A DNA stretch of 64,000 nucleotides from Bdellovibrionales bacterium (GTDB lineage: Bacteria; Bdellovibrionota; Bdellovibrionia; Bdellovibrionales; UBA1609), in assembly GCA_016716765.1 (NCBI GenBank), contig JADJVA010000006.1, positions 1 through 64,000 of the forward strand, in the 5' to 3' direction. The position numbers and the translations under genes are program-made. Below the pieces are notes generated by a model, which was not told where the DNA came from, made no database searches, and worked only from the letters and a program-made list of their open reading frames with translations. This document shows, one piece after another, positions 35,565 through 45,388 of the stretch; positions within the stretch are counted from its first letter, which is position 1; each line of letters starts with the position of its first letter.

Positions 35565-36008
35565 CTACCAAAGAGGAATAGGATGTTGTCTCTTCAGTCC
35601 AGACGGCTCAGCAATCACAATATTGATTCCGATCGAGTTTTTCCTTATTTGGGCCGATTGAACTCCTTGAGTTGCCGTCCTACTTTGAATCTTTGGTGTG
35701 TTTCGAAACCCGCGGATTCCAATCATAAAATTGCTGACTGAGGGCGGGCAGTTTGCTCTCAGGTTGAAAAAGACCTCTGAATCGGAACCCCTGCCAGCCA
35801 CGGCCGCATGAATTTGCACGTTTTGGCATTTGTAAGTGTTTCCGAGAACCTGTTCCAGAGAAGCCATTATTTTAGGTACAATAAACTCCTGGAGAAAACT
35901 ACGATCGAGATTCGATAAAATGTAGAACTTCTGAGTTAACGGCTGGGCATGCCCAAATGGGCCAAATGTCCAAGCCGCTAGCAATACAAGTAAGACCATC
36001 GCCTTCAT
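35565..36008 (-). CDS. Secreted hypothetical protein
   Basis: 147 residues with a signal peptide MKAMVLLVLLAAWTFGPFGH ending AHAQ-like (GHAQ). The ATG at 36008 has TGGAG six bases upstream; a frame to 36125 has no Shine-Dalgarno. The mature part holds two cysteines (YKCQN, RANCPP) and a basic C-terminus. No family recognised. Confidence 0.6.
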   Translation of the reverse strand: MKAMVLLVLLAAWTFGPFGHAQPLTQKFYILSNLDRSFLQEFIVPKIMASLEQVLGNTYKCQNVQIHAAVAGRGSDSEVFFNLRANCPPSVSNFMIGIRGFRNTPKIQSRTATQGVQSAQIRKNSIGINIVIAEPSGLKRQHPIPLW

Positions 36009-36236
36009 TGCAAACTCCATATAAGATAAAAACAGCGGGTATTGAAGAGCACGCAAAAGGTGAGATGCAAGAATCAGGGGCTGTATAGTTTCCATGTTTA
36101 CTCGCTCTGAATGGAGAAGAGGCAAAAGGAATATGGGAGGGTCAAAGAGTCCACCGACAAATTCTTTGACAGGTTTGTCAGATATTCAGGTCCAAGGGAA
36201 AAATAGATAGGGAGAAAGCGAGAAAATGAAAACTCG

Positions 36237-37649
36237 TTGAATTCTTTCTCCTTGCGGCATACCTATCAGGCCAAATCTCTAGTTCTAGCGAAGGGCACCC
36301 TTGTGATTTGCCAAAGTCCCAGAAAATTTCATCCTCTTCTTATTCTTCCTGTTCTGTTTTCGGTTTTTCATTTCACGGCTTTGGCGAGTTCATCAGGTCG
36401 CAGTGGTTGCCGCAATTTGATCGTGTCACCAGGTATCGGTAGTCAAACTGTGATAGAGTTGAGGCAGCTACACAATCGTTTGGCCCGTGAGTACAATGGA
36501 CTTGAAGCGAAGCATGAAGAGGAAGACGAAGCTATCGCTGAGTTCGATTCCCGGGTTGGATTGCCCGAAGAAGGCCTTTCTTCAGCAGACGGTCGATCTG
36601 GTTCAGGCAATTCAGGAATTATTTCAGTGAGTCTTGATTCACCTGAAGGCCCTATTGGCTATGGCCTCAGAATGAATGGGAATCCCTCTCTCGAAAAGTC
36701 CAGGCGCTCCGATGTGCTTGGTCGCACAGGGGAGTTATACACTCTGCTCAAAGGATTAAAAGGCAAGGGAGAGAGCAGGGCTCAGTTCTCACAGGTATAT
36801 GTGGGTAAAGATCGGATTCGAAGCTTTCTTGTCACGATGGCCCGGGCTCTCAATAGGCATTTGAAAAATTCTCCCTCAAGCGGAGGTCTTGATTCTCGTC
36901 ATTATGGGACGGACCAAGAGGGTGAAAATGCATTTGGTTTGGATCTTGGATTTTTTGAGATCAAATCCTGTAGACAAGGCGATCGTAATTTGTGTTCGAT
37001 CAGGCTATTCTCAGATGAGCCGATCCTCACCTTTCCTCTGTCGGAATATTTGGTTGCACCCTTTGGAGAATTATTTTCAATCTGGGTTTTCCCGGGGGAA
37101 CTGATGCTTGAGATCGCAAATGACATAACTCATTTTCAATCTTTGGTAAACGGGGGTCTGTCTTGGTTGTTTACAAATGCGGGATTGACGTGGCTCCTCT
37201 CCTCTCCGGTCCATCTATCAGTGCAGGAATCCGCTACAGTTCTGGTAGGTGGTCATATTGCAGTCAACGCCTTGAGATATTTGGTCAATAGGTTTAGCTC
37301 TGCCACTGCTCCCACCTCTCCCTCAGCTTCTTCTGCGAGTTCTCCTCAGCCTGTTGAGCCGGAGGGATCTAAGATCTCAAAGATAACTTTGGAAAAAAAA
37401 CCGGTCCCTATCATCCCCATTGCGGCCCAGTATAAATTGATGATTGCGATGCTAGCGGACCTTGCAAGGGGAAAGCGGATAATTGGTCCCACCGATCTTA
37501 TCTATTGGAAGAACGAATATGTGTATCGCCCAAGAAGCCCACGTACTTCTGAAGATGGTAGCGAGGAGGATCATGAAATGGCCATTGATATGATCCTTTA
37601 CTCTCGCAATGGCGAGCCAGTTCTAATGGTCATAAATAGTGGGGAGTGA
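36237..37649 (+). CDS. Secreted/envelope hypothetical protein
   Basis: 470 residues from a TTG start (start uncertain). A signal peptide (LLILPVLFSVFHFTALASSS) begins near residue 34, so a start downstream of 36237 is likely. The mature region has a heptad-like acidic helix (RQLHNRLAREYNGLEAKHEE), a Ser/Pro-rich linker (APTSPSASSASSPQPVEPEG) and a hydrophobic stretch around 295-325. No family recognised; the next small gene shares the ISVR.. style and may be a partner. Confidence 0.55.
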   Translation: MNSFSLRHTYQAKSLVLAKGTLVICQSPRKFHPLLILPVLFSVFHFTALASSSGRSGCRNLIVSPGIGSQTVIELRQLHNRLAREYNGLEAKHEEEDEAIAEFDSRVGLPEEGLSSADGRSGSGNSGIISVSLDSPEGPIGYGLRMNGNPSLEKSRRSDVLGRTGELYTLLKGLKGKGESRAQFSQVYVGKDRIRSFLVTMARALNRHLKNSPSSGGLDSRHYGTDQEGENAFGLDLGFFEIKSCRQGDRNLCSIRLFSDEPILTFPLSEYLVAPFGELFSIWVFPGELMLEIANDITHFQSLVNGGLSWLFTNAGLTWLLSSPVHLSVQESATVLVGGHIAVNALRYLVNRFSSATAPTSPSASSASSPQPVEPEGSKISKITLEKKPVPIIPIAAQYKLMIAMLADLARGKRIIGPTDLIYWKNEYVYRPRSPRTSEDGSEEDHEMAIDMILYSRNGEPVLMVINSGE

Positions 37650-37683
37650 GAGAATGACAGTTTGGAGATTATAATTCTGTCTC

Positions 37684-38121
37684 GTGCCCCTGTGTTTTTT
37701 GTCCGTTCTCGGACGGGATTCGGGAGCCTCTGTGTCTCCCGGCAAGAAGGGAAGATTTGAACTTATCATGAGTGAGTCAGTTGACTCGAAAGAAGTGGAG
37801 TATATTGATTTTCACAAAAATGGCTATGAATCTGCAGTTCGTGATCCTTCTTTTATATTTCAGGAAACCATATCGGTTCGGAATGTCGTTGGACAGTTGA
37901 TTCTAGGAAATCAAACCAATATACCGAACAGGTAAGCACGAGTTGATCACCGTCCGTGGAAAGGGAGGCTGCAGATATCATGACAGCAGTCCTACAAAGA
38001 AACAGGGGGGTGCTTGTTGATCCAAAGGCTGTTGAGGCCGTGAGAAAGGGATCTCTAAAAGATTTGAATGAGAAGTCGAGCAAACAGCAGATTTGTCGTT
38101 TGCAGCACATTCGTGGGGACT
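37684..38121 (+). pseudogene. Small secreted-type protein, probably frameshifted
   Basis: The frame from GTG 37684 gives 83 residues (KKGRFELIMSESVDSKEVEY, SAVRDPSFIFQETISVRNVV) and stops at 37935. Another frame then runs to 38121 as EAADIMTAVLQRNRGVLVDP and KAVEAVRKGSLKDLNEKSSK, coding-like and without its own start, so a frameshift near 37940 probably splits one gene of about 145 residues. Follows the 36237 gene closely. Confidence 0.4.
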
Positions 38122-38151
38122 AGCAAAACATCCAATTGATCATCCATCCAA

Positions 38152-38535
38152 TTAAGAATTGGACTCAATCCCAAGTGCATGAGTGATTTCGTTCAGCACG
38201 ATATCCTCTGAATCATCAAGCTTCCCGTCGCCCACTGCGGCGGCTCGACAGACTCTTATCACTTCTTGCGCCAAGTGTCCCTGTCCACGTATTTCATTCA
38301 ATCTCATTTTGGTAACTTTGATTCCGGCTTCGAAGTCATCGGCAAACAAAGTGACCATGTCTCTGAAATATCGCCTGATGTTGTTAACTTCAAATTGGGT
38401 TGCAAATGGAGATTGCATCATCACATGGTCATACTTGAGCGCTTCGGTCATATCGACCCCTTTATCCGCGCTGGCCACCCACACGTAGGCACTGGCCAAA
38501 ACCTTTAAATATTCGTCGGCTTTATTTTTGTCCAC
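38152..38535 (-). CDS. TerB-like (tellurite-resistance fold) protein
   Basis: 127 residues, all-helical, with two acidic TerB signatures: AYVWVASADKGVDMTEALKY near the N-terminus and AAAVGDGKLDDSEDIVLNEI near the C-terminus, i.e. a paired metal-binding-like D/E pattern. TerB-like proteins are cytoplasmic and often linked to stress or membrane-associated sensing; function here unknown. Stand-alone gene, followed by the MATE exporter on the same strand. Confidence 0.75.
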   Translation of the reverse strand: MDKNKADEYLKVLASAYVWVASADKGVDMTEALKYDHVMMQSPFATQFEVNNIRRYFRDMVTLFADDFEAGIKVTKMRLNEIRGQGHLAQEVIRVCRAAAVGDGKLDDSEDIVLNEITHALGIESNS

Positions 38536-38658
38536 ACTCTATTGCCCTCGGTTATCATTTATCAGTTTCACGACAGAACGGAACAAAACAAAAACAAAAA
38601 CAAATCAAGATTTATACAAGTAAAACATATGCCCGTATATATGCCCGCAAATTTAAAC

Positions 38659-40014
38659 TCAATGAATAACGCTCATCGACTTCCAGCGACCCTGCTTGAA
38701 TCGCAAGACAAGGATGGCCACAATGATCATGGAGTACAGTGCGGCAAAACACCATGCCCAAATCACGGCATTGTTCCAATCTTTGACCAGATAAGCGGGC
38801 AGGACCATGAATGGCCAAGGAACGATCAAGGCGACAAGCGACACAAAGCGAGTGTCACCTGCCCCTTTCAAAGCGAGTGAAATATTTAGGTACATGCTAT
38901 CTAGCAAGGTAAAGCAGGCCACAATTTTCAAAAGAGCTGGGGTCATCGATGTGACTTCCATCCACAGATTTGGATTTTCTTTGTTTGCAAACCAGGACAG
39001 GTAAAATTCCGGGAAGGTAAAAAAAGTAAATCCAATGAATGACATATAAACAATTGAGACATGAACTCCAGCCCATGCGATGGCCTCTGCCTTGTCCGGC
39101 TGTTTGTCACCAAGATTTTGTCCCACCAAGGACATCACGGCCTGAGCCACGCCCATACAGGGTAGGACTGACAACATCATAACTGTCACTGCAATGCTGC
39201 TGCTTGCGAGAGCCGCCTCGCCGTTTGGCAATCGGCCCATGATAATCAAAAACACAGTGAAGGCGAGCCCCTCCAACGCCCATTGCAAGCCACTGGGAAG
39301 ACCGAATTTCAGAAACTGTTTGAGAAGTCGAAGATTGGGATGCATGGAAGAGCAGGCTCTCAACTTAAAATTTAAATCGGCCTTCCACATTTGATGAAAT
39401 CCATAGAAAGCGGCCCCCCAAGCGGAGATGGCCGTTGCGTAGCCAGCGCCAGCGATTCCCAGAGCCGGAAACCCAAATTTGCCGAAGATAATCAGGTAAT
39501 CAAGGAGGGCGTTGAGAGCCAATCCAATCATATTGATGCCAATTATTTTTTTTGTCTGACCCAGACCCGTGAAAAAACCGCTTATCACGGCAACTAAGGC
39601 CGTGGGAAGAGCTGAATAGGCCACGGCGTTGAAATACTCAACTTCGAGACCTTGCATATGTCTGGAATGTCCAATAAGAGAATAAAACCAAGGAGAAAGT
39701 TGATTCAAGAACAAAAAGGCAAGGCCGCCACAGAGAGCGACAAAAATCGCCTGCCATGTCACTTCTCCAATTTTTTCGCTTTCGTTGGCACCAAAATATT
39801 GAGCCACAAAAGTTGTAATATATCCTGAAGTCCCTTGCAAAAGAGCCATCGGCACCCAGAATACTCCCATGACAGCTATCGCCGCACCGAGGGATTCTGT
39901 TGATAGAAATCCTAGATAGACCCGGTCAATAGTGAGCTGTAGGTTCCAAAAACCATTGGCAATAATGAGAGGCCATGCAACTTGAATAACTTGTTTCCAG
40001 AGATTTTTCTTCAT
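38659..40014 (-). CDS. MATE-family efflux transporter
   Basis: 451 residues with twelve hydrophobic segments in two homologous halves of six. The first helix block reads VAWPLIIANGFWNLQLTIDR, then MGVFWVPMALLQGTSGYITT; the second half has VMSLVGQNLGDKQPDKAEAI, a characteristic MATE loop. It would export cationic drugs or metabolites in exchange for Na+ or H+. Normal family length. Confidence 0.9.
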   Translation of the reverse strand: MKKNLWKQVIQVAWPLIIANGFWNLQLTIDRVYLGFLSTESLGAAIAVMGVFWVPMALLQGTSGYITTFVAQYFGANESEKIGEVTWQAIFVALCGGLAFLFLNQLSPWFYSLIGHSRHMQGLEVEYFNAVAYSALPTALVAVISGFFTGLGQTKKIIGINMIGLALNALLDYLIIFGKFGFPALGIAGAGYATAISAWGAAFYGFHQMWKADLNFKLRACSSMHPNLRLLKQFLKFGLPSGLQWALEGLAFTVFLIIMGRLPNGEAALASSSIAVTVMMLSVLPCMGVAQAVMSLVGQNLGDKQPDKAEAIAWAGVHVSIVYMSFIGFTFFTFPEFYLSWFANKENPNLWMEVTSMTPALLKIVACFTLLDSMYLNISLALKGAGDTRFVSLVALIVPWPFMVLPAYLVKDWNNAVIWAWCFAALYSMIIVAILVLRFKQGRWKSMSVIH

Positions 40015-40215
40015 CAGGGCCCCGATCTATTCATATCCTCTTCAGATCTTCTGAACTGAGATCATAAAATGGAAAAATGTCAATTGCGGTTCATTAAAAA
40101 TTTTGTTGGTATTAAATTATCAATTTGGGGATTCGTACAGCTTAATAAATGAATAATAATATTGGTTCTTCTTTTTTTAATAGACCTTAGTTTGAGAATC
40201 TTGGAATATGCGATC

Positions 40216-41118
40216 ATGCGCTATCCTCTACTCTTTCTCCTTGTCTTTGGAATATTGGCTTCAGGCTGCACCCGTAAGCGGGCTGAACTCGGATCAAGTG
40301 AAAATCCGATTAAATTTTTCTTTGTCCCATCTGTGGATGTAAAAGTGATCGAAGACACTTCAAACGTTCTCAAGAAGTACCTGGAGTCAAATACCCCCTA
40401 TAAATTTAAGATCTTGATCCCTCCTAGCTACATTGCCGTGGTTGAGGCTTTTGGAACAAACCGAGCGGATGTGGCCGTTGTTAATACATTCGGATACATT
40501 TTGGCCCACGATCGATACGGAGCGAGGGCCCGATTGACGACAATTCGCTACGGAGAGTCGACTTATAGAGGACAGTTTTTGGCAAGATCGGATAGTAAAA
40601 TTAAAAAGTTGGAGGACTTGGAAGGGAAGAAAATTGCCTTCGTCGATCCCGCCTCAACTTCTGGGTATCTTTTGCCCCTCAAGTATTTAAAGGACAGAAA
40701 GATTAAACCCAAGGAAACGATGTTTGCTATGCGCCATGACAATGTGGTGTCGATGATCTACCAGGGCCAAGTCGACGCCGGAGCGACTTTTTATTCGCCC
40801 CCCGTCGAGGGCCGAATTCAAGATGCGCGTCGCCTCGTGGTGGCGCAGTATCCAGATGTCGAGGAGAAAGTAAAAATAATTGAACTGACTTCTTCTATAC
40901 CCAACGATCCTGTTATTTTTCGTAAGGATTTAAACGAGGAGATGGTTGAAAAAGTGGTCTCAGCTTTGCAAGTCTTTACCAAGACTCCCGAGGGCAAGGA
41001 TGCTCTGGAAAAGCTATCTTCAGTTAATGGGCTGATCCCAGCTGTGGATAAGGACTATGATCAGACAAGGGAGATTCTCAGGGCCTTGGGAAAATCAGCC
41101 TCCGAGCTCGTCAAGTGA
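40216..41118 (+). CDS. phnD: PhnD-type phosphonate/phosphate-binding lipoprotein
   Basis: 300 residues. The ATG at 40216 begins a lipoprotein signal MRYPLLFLLVFGILASGC. The mature protein has PhnD features: FFVPSVDVKVIEDTSNVLKK, AEAFGTNRADVAVVNTFGYI-like text (VVEAFGTNRADVAVVNTFGY), KIAFVDPASTSGYLLPLKYL with the S-T-S-G ligand loop, and GQVDAGATFYSPP. It binds oxyanion ligands (phosphonate, phosphite, phosphate) and hands them to PhnE. The stop overlaps the phnC start. Confidence 0.88.
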   Translation: MRYPLLFLLVFGILASGCTRKRAELGSSENPIKFFFVPSVDVKVIEDTSNVLKKYLESNTPYKFKILIPPSYIAVVEAFGTNRADVAVVNTFGYILAHDRYGARARLTTIRYGESTYRGQFLARSDSKIKKLEDLEGKKIAFVDPASTSGYLLPLKYLKDRKIKPKETMFAMRHDNVVSMIYQGQVDAGATFYSPPVEGRIQDARRLVVAQYPDVEEKVKIIELTSSIPNDPVIFRKDLNEEMVEKVVSALQVFTKTPEGKDALEKLSSVNGLIPAVDKDYDQTREILRALGKSASELVK

Positions 41119-41885
41119 TGGAACCCATTCTCTCAGTTAAGAATTTATCGAAGATCTACCCCAACGGAGTTGCAGCGCTTAAGAATGTTTCGTTTGATGT
41201 CTATCCTGGAGAATTTCTCATTGTGATCGGCCTGAGTGGTTCCGGGAAATCGACATTGCTTCGCTGTATCAATCGTCTGCACGATCCTTCTTCAGGTGAA
41301 ATTTGGTTCGGCGGTGAGCGAATTGATTCTGTCAAGGGGACGCGATTGAGAAACTTGAGGCGGGAAATCGCCATGATCTTTCAGCAATTCAACTTGATAC
41401 CGCGGCACACAGTCATGGGCAATGTACTCATGGGTCGATTGGGCTCGTCTTCTACGATATCGAGTTTATTTGGAAATTTTAGCAGTCAAGATAAGTCCGA
41501 TGCAATCAAGTATTTGAAGCTCGTCGGCATCGAAGAGAAAGCCAAAGTTCGTGCAGATCAGTTGTCAGGCGGGCAACAGCAGCGAGTCGCCATTGCCCGA
41601 GCCCTCTGCCAGAACCCGAAAGTACTTCTGGCCGATGAACCGGTGGCGAGCCTTGATCCGGCCACTTGTCATCTTGTGATGGATTATTTGAGAAAAGTAA
41701 ACCGGGAACTTGGAATTACAATTGTTTGTAATCTGCATTTCTTGAGCTTGGTGCGTGAATATGGAACCCGCGTGATTGCCCTACGCGGGGGCGAACTCGT
41801 CTATCAAGGTTCACCCAAAGAAATTGATGACCAGTGGTTTTCTCGTATTTATGGTGAAGGAGCAAAAGAAGTTCATGTTAATTAA
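41118..41885 (+). CDS. phnC: PhnC-type ABC transporter ATPase
   Basis: 255 residues. Walker A GLSGSGKSTLLRCI, Q-loop MIFQQFNLIPRHTVMGNVLM, signature LSGGQQQRVAIARAL and Walker B KVLLADEPVASLD, with switch His in IVCNLHFLSL. The Q-loop/RHTVMGNVL text is specific for PhnC. ATG at 41118 overlaps the phnD stop. Energises uptake by PhnE. Confidence 0.95.
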   Translation: MEPILSVKNLSKIYPNGVAALKNVSFDVYPGEFLIVIGLSGSGKSTLLRCINRLHDPSSGEIWFGGERIDSVKGTRLRNLRREIAMIFQQFNLIPRHTVMGNVLMGRLGSSSTISSLFGNFSSQDKSDAIKYLKLVGIEEKAKVRADQLSGGQQQRVAIARALCQNPKVLLADEPVASLDPATCHLVMDYLRKVNRELGITIVCNLHFLSLVREYGTRVIALRGGELVYQGSPKEIDDQWFSRIYGEGAKEVHVN

Positions 41886-42945
41886 ATCAGAGAGTTTTAA
41901 ACGTCTTATTTTCGATTCGACGTTTTTTACCTATTCAGTTTGGGTGCTCATTTATTCAGTTTTTCTGATTATCCGGTGGATGGGTTTTACCGATCTAGAG
42001 ATTGACCAAGAATGGGCGATCACTCACATGAGGATCCTGGCTCTTGCAACTATTTTGGTTGGCGGCTTGATGCTTGGTGTTTCCTCATTGTTGGCTAAAA
42101 TGAATTGTGTGAGCTTGGGTGAATTTTTATTTGCCGACCCAAAAAGGAAGCAGATTGTAACTGACATCCCATTTTTTCGCTCTTTCTGGGGACCTCATCT
42201 ACTGGCAACACTCTTTCTCACATTTTTGGTGAGTTTCAATGTCACTGAGGTGTCAATATATGAATTGACTGATCCCGATGGTTTGGCCGGGGCTTGGCGT
42301 CTCTTTAAAGGGCTCGCAAACGCAAACCTCGAGCTTCTGCCAACGGCGATTGTTAAAGTGATCGAAACGGTATTCATTGCTTTTCTCGGCACAGCAATTG
42401 CTATTCCAATTTCTTTTTTCCTTTCGTTTATTTGCGCTAAAAATATCATGATTCATCCAGTGGCTTTTTTTCTCTATTTTGCTTTGCGCACGATTCTCAA
42501 TGTCATGCGTTCGGTTGAACCATTAATTTGGGCGATTATTTTTACTGTCTGGGTTGGAGTGGGTCCATTTGCTGGAATGCTGGCTCTGATGATTCATTCC
42601 ATCGCTTCTCTCACAAAGCAGTATTCGGAGATTGTTGAGGGGGTTGCCGAGGGTCCAATAGATGGCATACGCTCCACGGGAGCGAATTCGATTCAAGTTA
42701 TTTGGTTTGCGGTCGTCCCTCAGATTGTTCTTCCCTATATCGCATTTACTATTTACCGCTGGGATATCAATGTTCGAATGGCAACTGTGATTGGCTTGGT
42801 TGGAGGTGGAGGGATTGGAACACTTTTGATCAAGTACCAAGGGCAAGCGATGTGGCGAGAAGTTGGCTGCATCATTCTCGTCATTGCCGCTGTTGTCTGG
42901 CTCATGGACACAGCCTCTGCTTATATTCGCGAAGCACTTAAATAA
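41875..42945 (+). CDS. phnE: PhnE-type ABC transporter permease
   Basis: 356 residues starting at an ATG that overlaps phnC by eleven bases. About seven to eight hydrophobic helices. The cytoplasmic EAA-like loop is EGVAEGPIDGIRSTGANSIQ, preceded by RSVEPLIWAIIFTVWVGVGP, and followed by GLVGGGGIGTLL, all typical of PhnE. The N-terminal extension of about 100 residues is longer than in minimal PhnE. No C-P lyase genes are nearby, so it may serve phosphate or phosphite uptake. Confidence 0.92.
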   Translation: MLIKSESFKRLIFDSTFFTYSVWVLIYSVFLIIRWMGFTDLEIDQEWAITHMRILALATILVGGLMLGVSSLLAKMNCVSLGEFLFADPKRKQIVTDIPFFRSFWGPHLLATLFLTFLVSFNVTEVSIYELTDPDGLAGAWRLFKGLANANLELLPTAIVKVIETVFIAFLGTAIAIPISFFLSFICAKNIMIHPVAFFLYFALRTILNVMRSVEPLIWAIIFTVWVGVGPFAGMLALMIHSIASLTKQYSEIVEGVAEGPIDGIRSTGANSIQVIWFAVVPQIVLPYIAFTIYRWDINVRMATVIGLVGGGGIGTLLIKYQGQAMWREVGCIILVIAAVVWLMDTASAYIREALK

Positions 42946-42956
42946 ATTGGAAACTC

Positions 42957-42974
42957 AGAAGTATCTTTACTTCT
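42957..42974 (+). terminator. Hairpin downstream of phnE
   Basis: AGAAGTA, loop TCTT, TACTTCT, followed by ATCTTTATCC. A seven-base stem with an imperfect T-rich tail, twelve bases after the phnE stop; a plausible weak terminator for the phn operon. Confidence 0.5.
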
Positions 42975-44643
42975 ATCTTTATCCTAAAATAGGCTAGAAT
43001 CCCTTTCTGGATGGTTGGATTTATGAAACTGGGCGTTTCGCTCTTTAGAGTAGTGCTACCTATTTGGATCGGGCTATCAGCTGCTGCTGGTGGATCTTCA
43101 ATTCAATTTTCGTCTTGCAGGGATTCCTCCGATATCTCCTCGGTTGATTTGGGTCATTCGTCGGTAGAGAAGGATTGTCAGATTCATTCAGACCCTCTCG
43201 ATGCAAAACCAATCAGAACAATCAAGGCGAATATTGACACACAAGCTAGGTCACATTTATTGCAGATGTTATCAAAGCGAGTGAGAATGTTGGCTGGAAT
43301 CAACATTCAAGAATTAGAAGACTACGAATCCTGTCTACTTCGTCCGGAGGCGAAAGACTGCGCGAATAAAAACAGTGGGGTAAAATCGGCCATCGAAGAG
43401 AACTGGCCCGCAATGGAAAAGGGCTTAGTGTACGGATTTTCTCCCAAATGGGGTCAGATCAAAAAGCACCTCTATGATGTTGAATCATTGATTCCCAAAA
43501 AAGTAAATTCTCCGTTTTTTGTTGGCAATGGTATCTCCTTAGATAAGGAGGGGCAGGCCCTTTACTTTGATGATTTTGTTTCGGTCGTTAATAAATTTGC
43601 GAAGGAGGCGTGCGAAAAGAGAAAGGTTCCATGCGAAGATTTGAGAAGTGCGCAGTATTCGATTAGCAAAAGCGTTGAGGCCGAAGTAGTGGAAAGATTG
43701 AATGGTGAGTTTAAGTCGCAGTACAGGAATCAGTTCATGGATGCGATGAGGAAGGCACCTGTGATGACCTACCTAAAATCAAAAAACCCCACAGACCAAG
43801 AAATTGTCTTGGCACTCAATGAAATGATCACAAATAACAGGAAAATGCTGGAGACGGAGCTTGACCCTTCGAGTCTGGCCGGATTTACTTCTGCGATAGA
43901 AGGTATATTGAGGGAGTTTCCTGAATATTGTGATGTCGCGAAAAAGTGGATTCAGGAAGTACACGAGAGCGAAAAACTGAAAGCGAATCTGGAACTCGCG
44001 GCTGCTGGAGCCGTGGTCACCGGATGCGTTGCTGCCGGTTTCTTTTCGGCAGGGATCGCAAGTGCGCTGTGTCTCGCAGCCGACGTGAGTTTGGCATCTT
44101 CAACGCTCTATATGCGCCGCCAGGATTACATGATGGAGAAAACCAGAGCCCTGGGGAGTGCTTTGGACAATCGAATGGTCGAGGACTACCATCGCCTTAC
44201 GAGTGCTGGACAATCCTACTCTTTCGCCTTGGCAGTTGCACCACTAAATGGACTGGGAATTGGTCGTGTCATCAAGGCCAGTGGGGAAGGAGCTTTGGCT
44301 GCGGGCAAAAGCGTTCCGAAGACCCTAAATAGAAGCGCAGATTCTTTGGGTTCGGATATTGGTGTGCCCGTTAAGGTGATCTCTCCTTCTGATTCTCAAG
44401 TTGTATATCGGATGGATCCGAGGTACCTCACTGAAAATTTGGAGGGTAACTTAGTAAAACCTAGGGTTGTCAACTACGTGGGGAAGGATCAGCACAAGTA
44501 TCAGGTCATGTCCAAAGGGGACGGAAAGCTATACGATTCAGAGGGCTGCACGATTCAGACTTATTGACCCACCCGATTCGGTGAATTGACCCACCCGGCG
44601 GCGACAGAACTGCTAAATAAACGAGCTAGCAGATTTCCACAAG

Positions 44644-45386
44644 TTATTTTCCTCTGGGAAGCTGATTTAGTTTTTCGCGGTAAGACCCCCCCTTGAGATT
44701 TATTCTCTGGCTGGGGTTGATCATTCTATCCACGATGGCTTCGGCAATGACTGGGTCTTCGAAGAGCTTGAACCAACCCTTGGGATCAATCTGGGATGTG
44801 ACGATGACAGGTCCTTTTCTGGCCCGCGCTTCGAGAAGTTCAACAAGTACATTGGCTTCTTCATGCGAATATTGCCTGAGTCCAAAATCATCGAGGATAA
44901 GCACTTGTGTGGAATTGAGTCTGGTGAGAAATCCAATCATCTTGCCCGAGCTTCTGGCTGCGAGAACTTCTTCAAACATGAGGTTTACGGGTAAAAAAGA
45001 CACTGACAAGTTTTCTTGGCAAATCTTTCTCCCGAGTGTGATTGCCAAATGGGTCTTGCCTTCGCCAGTGCGACCCAGAATGATCAAGTTCTCTTTATTT
45101 TTAAAAATGATAGAACCGAAAGCTCCTTGAGTTTTACTTTTGTCAGTCCCCTGTCAAAACTCATGTCCCAATCTTCGAAGTCCGCCTGGTGTCTGAACTT
45201 CGCTCGTCTGGTAAGAGATTTTGATAGACGATCTCGTCTGAAGTTTTTCTCATCCTCGAGGATGAGGGACAAAAACTCCAGAGGATGCAGATTTTTACTC
45301 ACAGCTTCTTGAGACCTAGAATCGATGTTTTGGTGAATACCGAAAAATCTAAGGTCATAGGCGATACGTTTTGCCTGTGCTTCCAT
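44644..45386 (-). pseudogene. istB: IS21 helper ATPase IstB, frameshifted
   Basis: N-terminal frame 45386-45084 (AKRIAYDLRFFGIHQNIDSR, GLTKVKLKEL) and C-terminal frame 45087-44644 with Walker A LGRTGEGKTHLAITLG and Walker B VLILDDFGLRQYS. A single frameshift near 45115-45125 separates them; the proper junction would read LKELSGSIIFKNKENLIILG. IstB is the AAA+ regulator of target choice and strand transfer; this copy is interrupted. Confidence 0.88.
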
Positions 45387-45388
45387 AA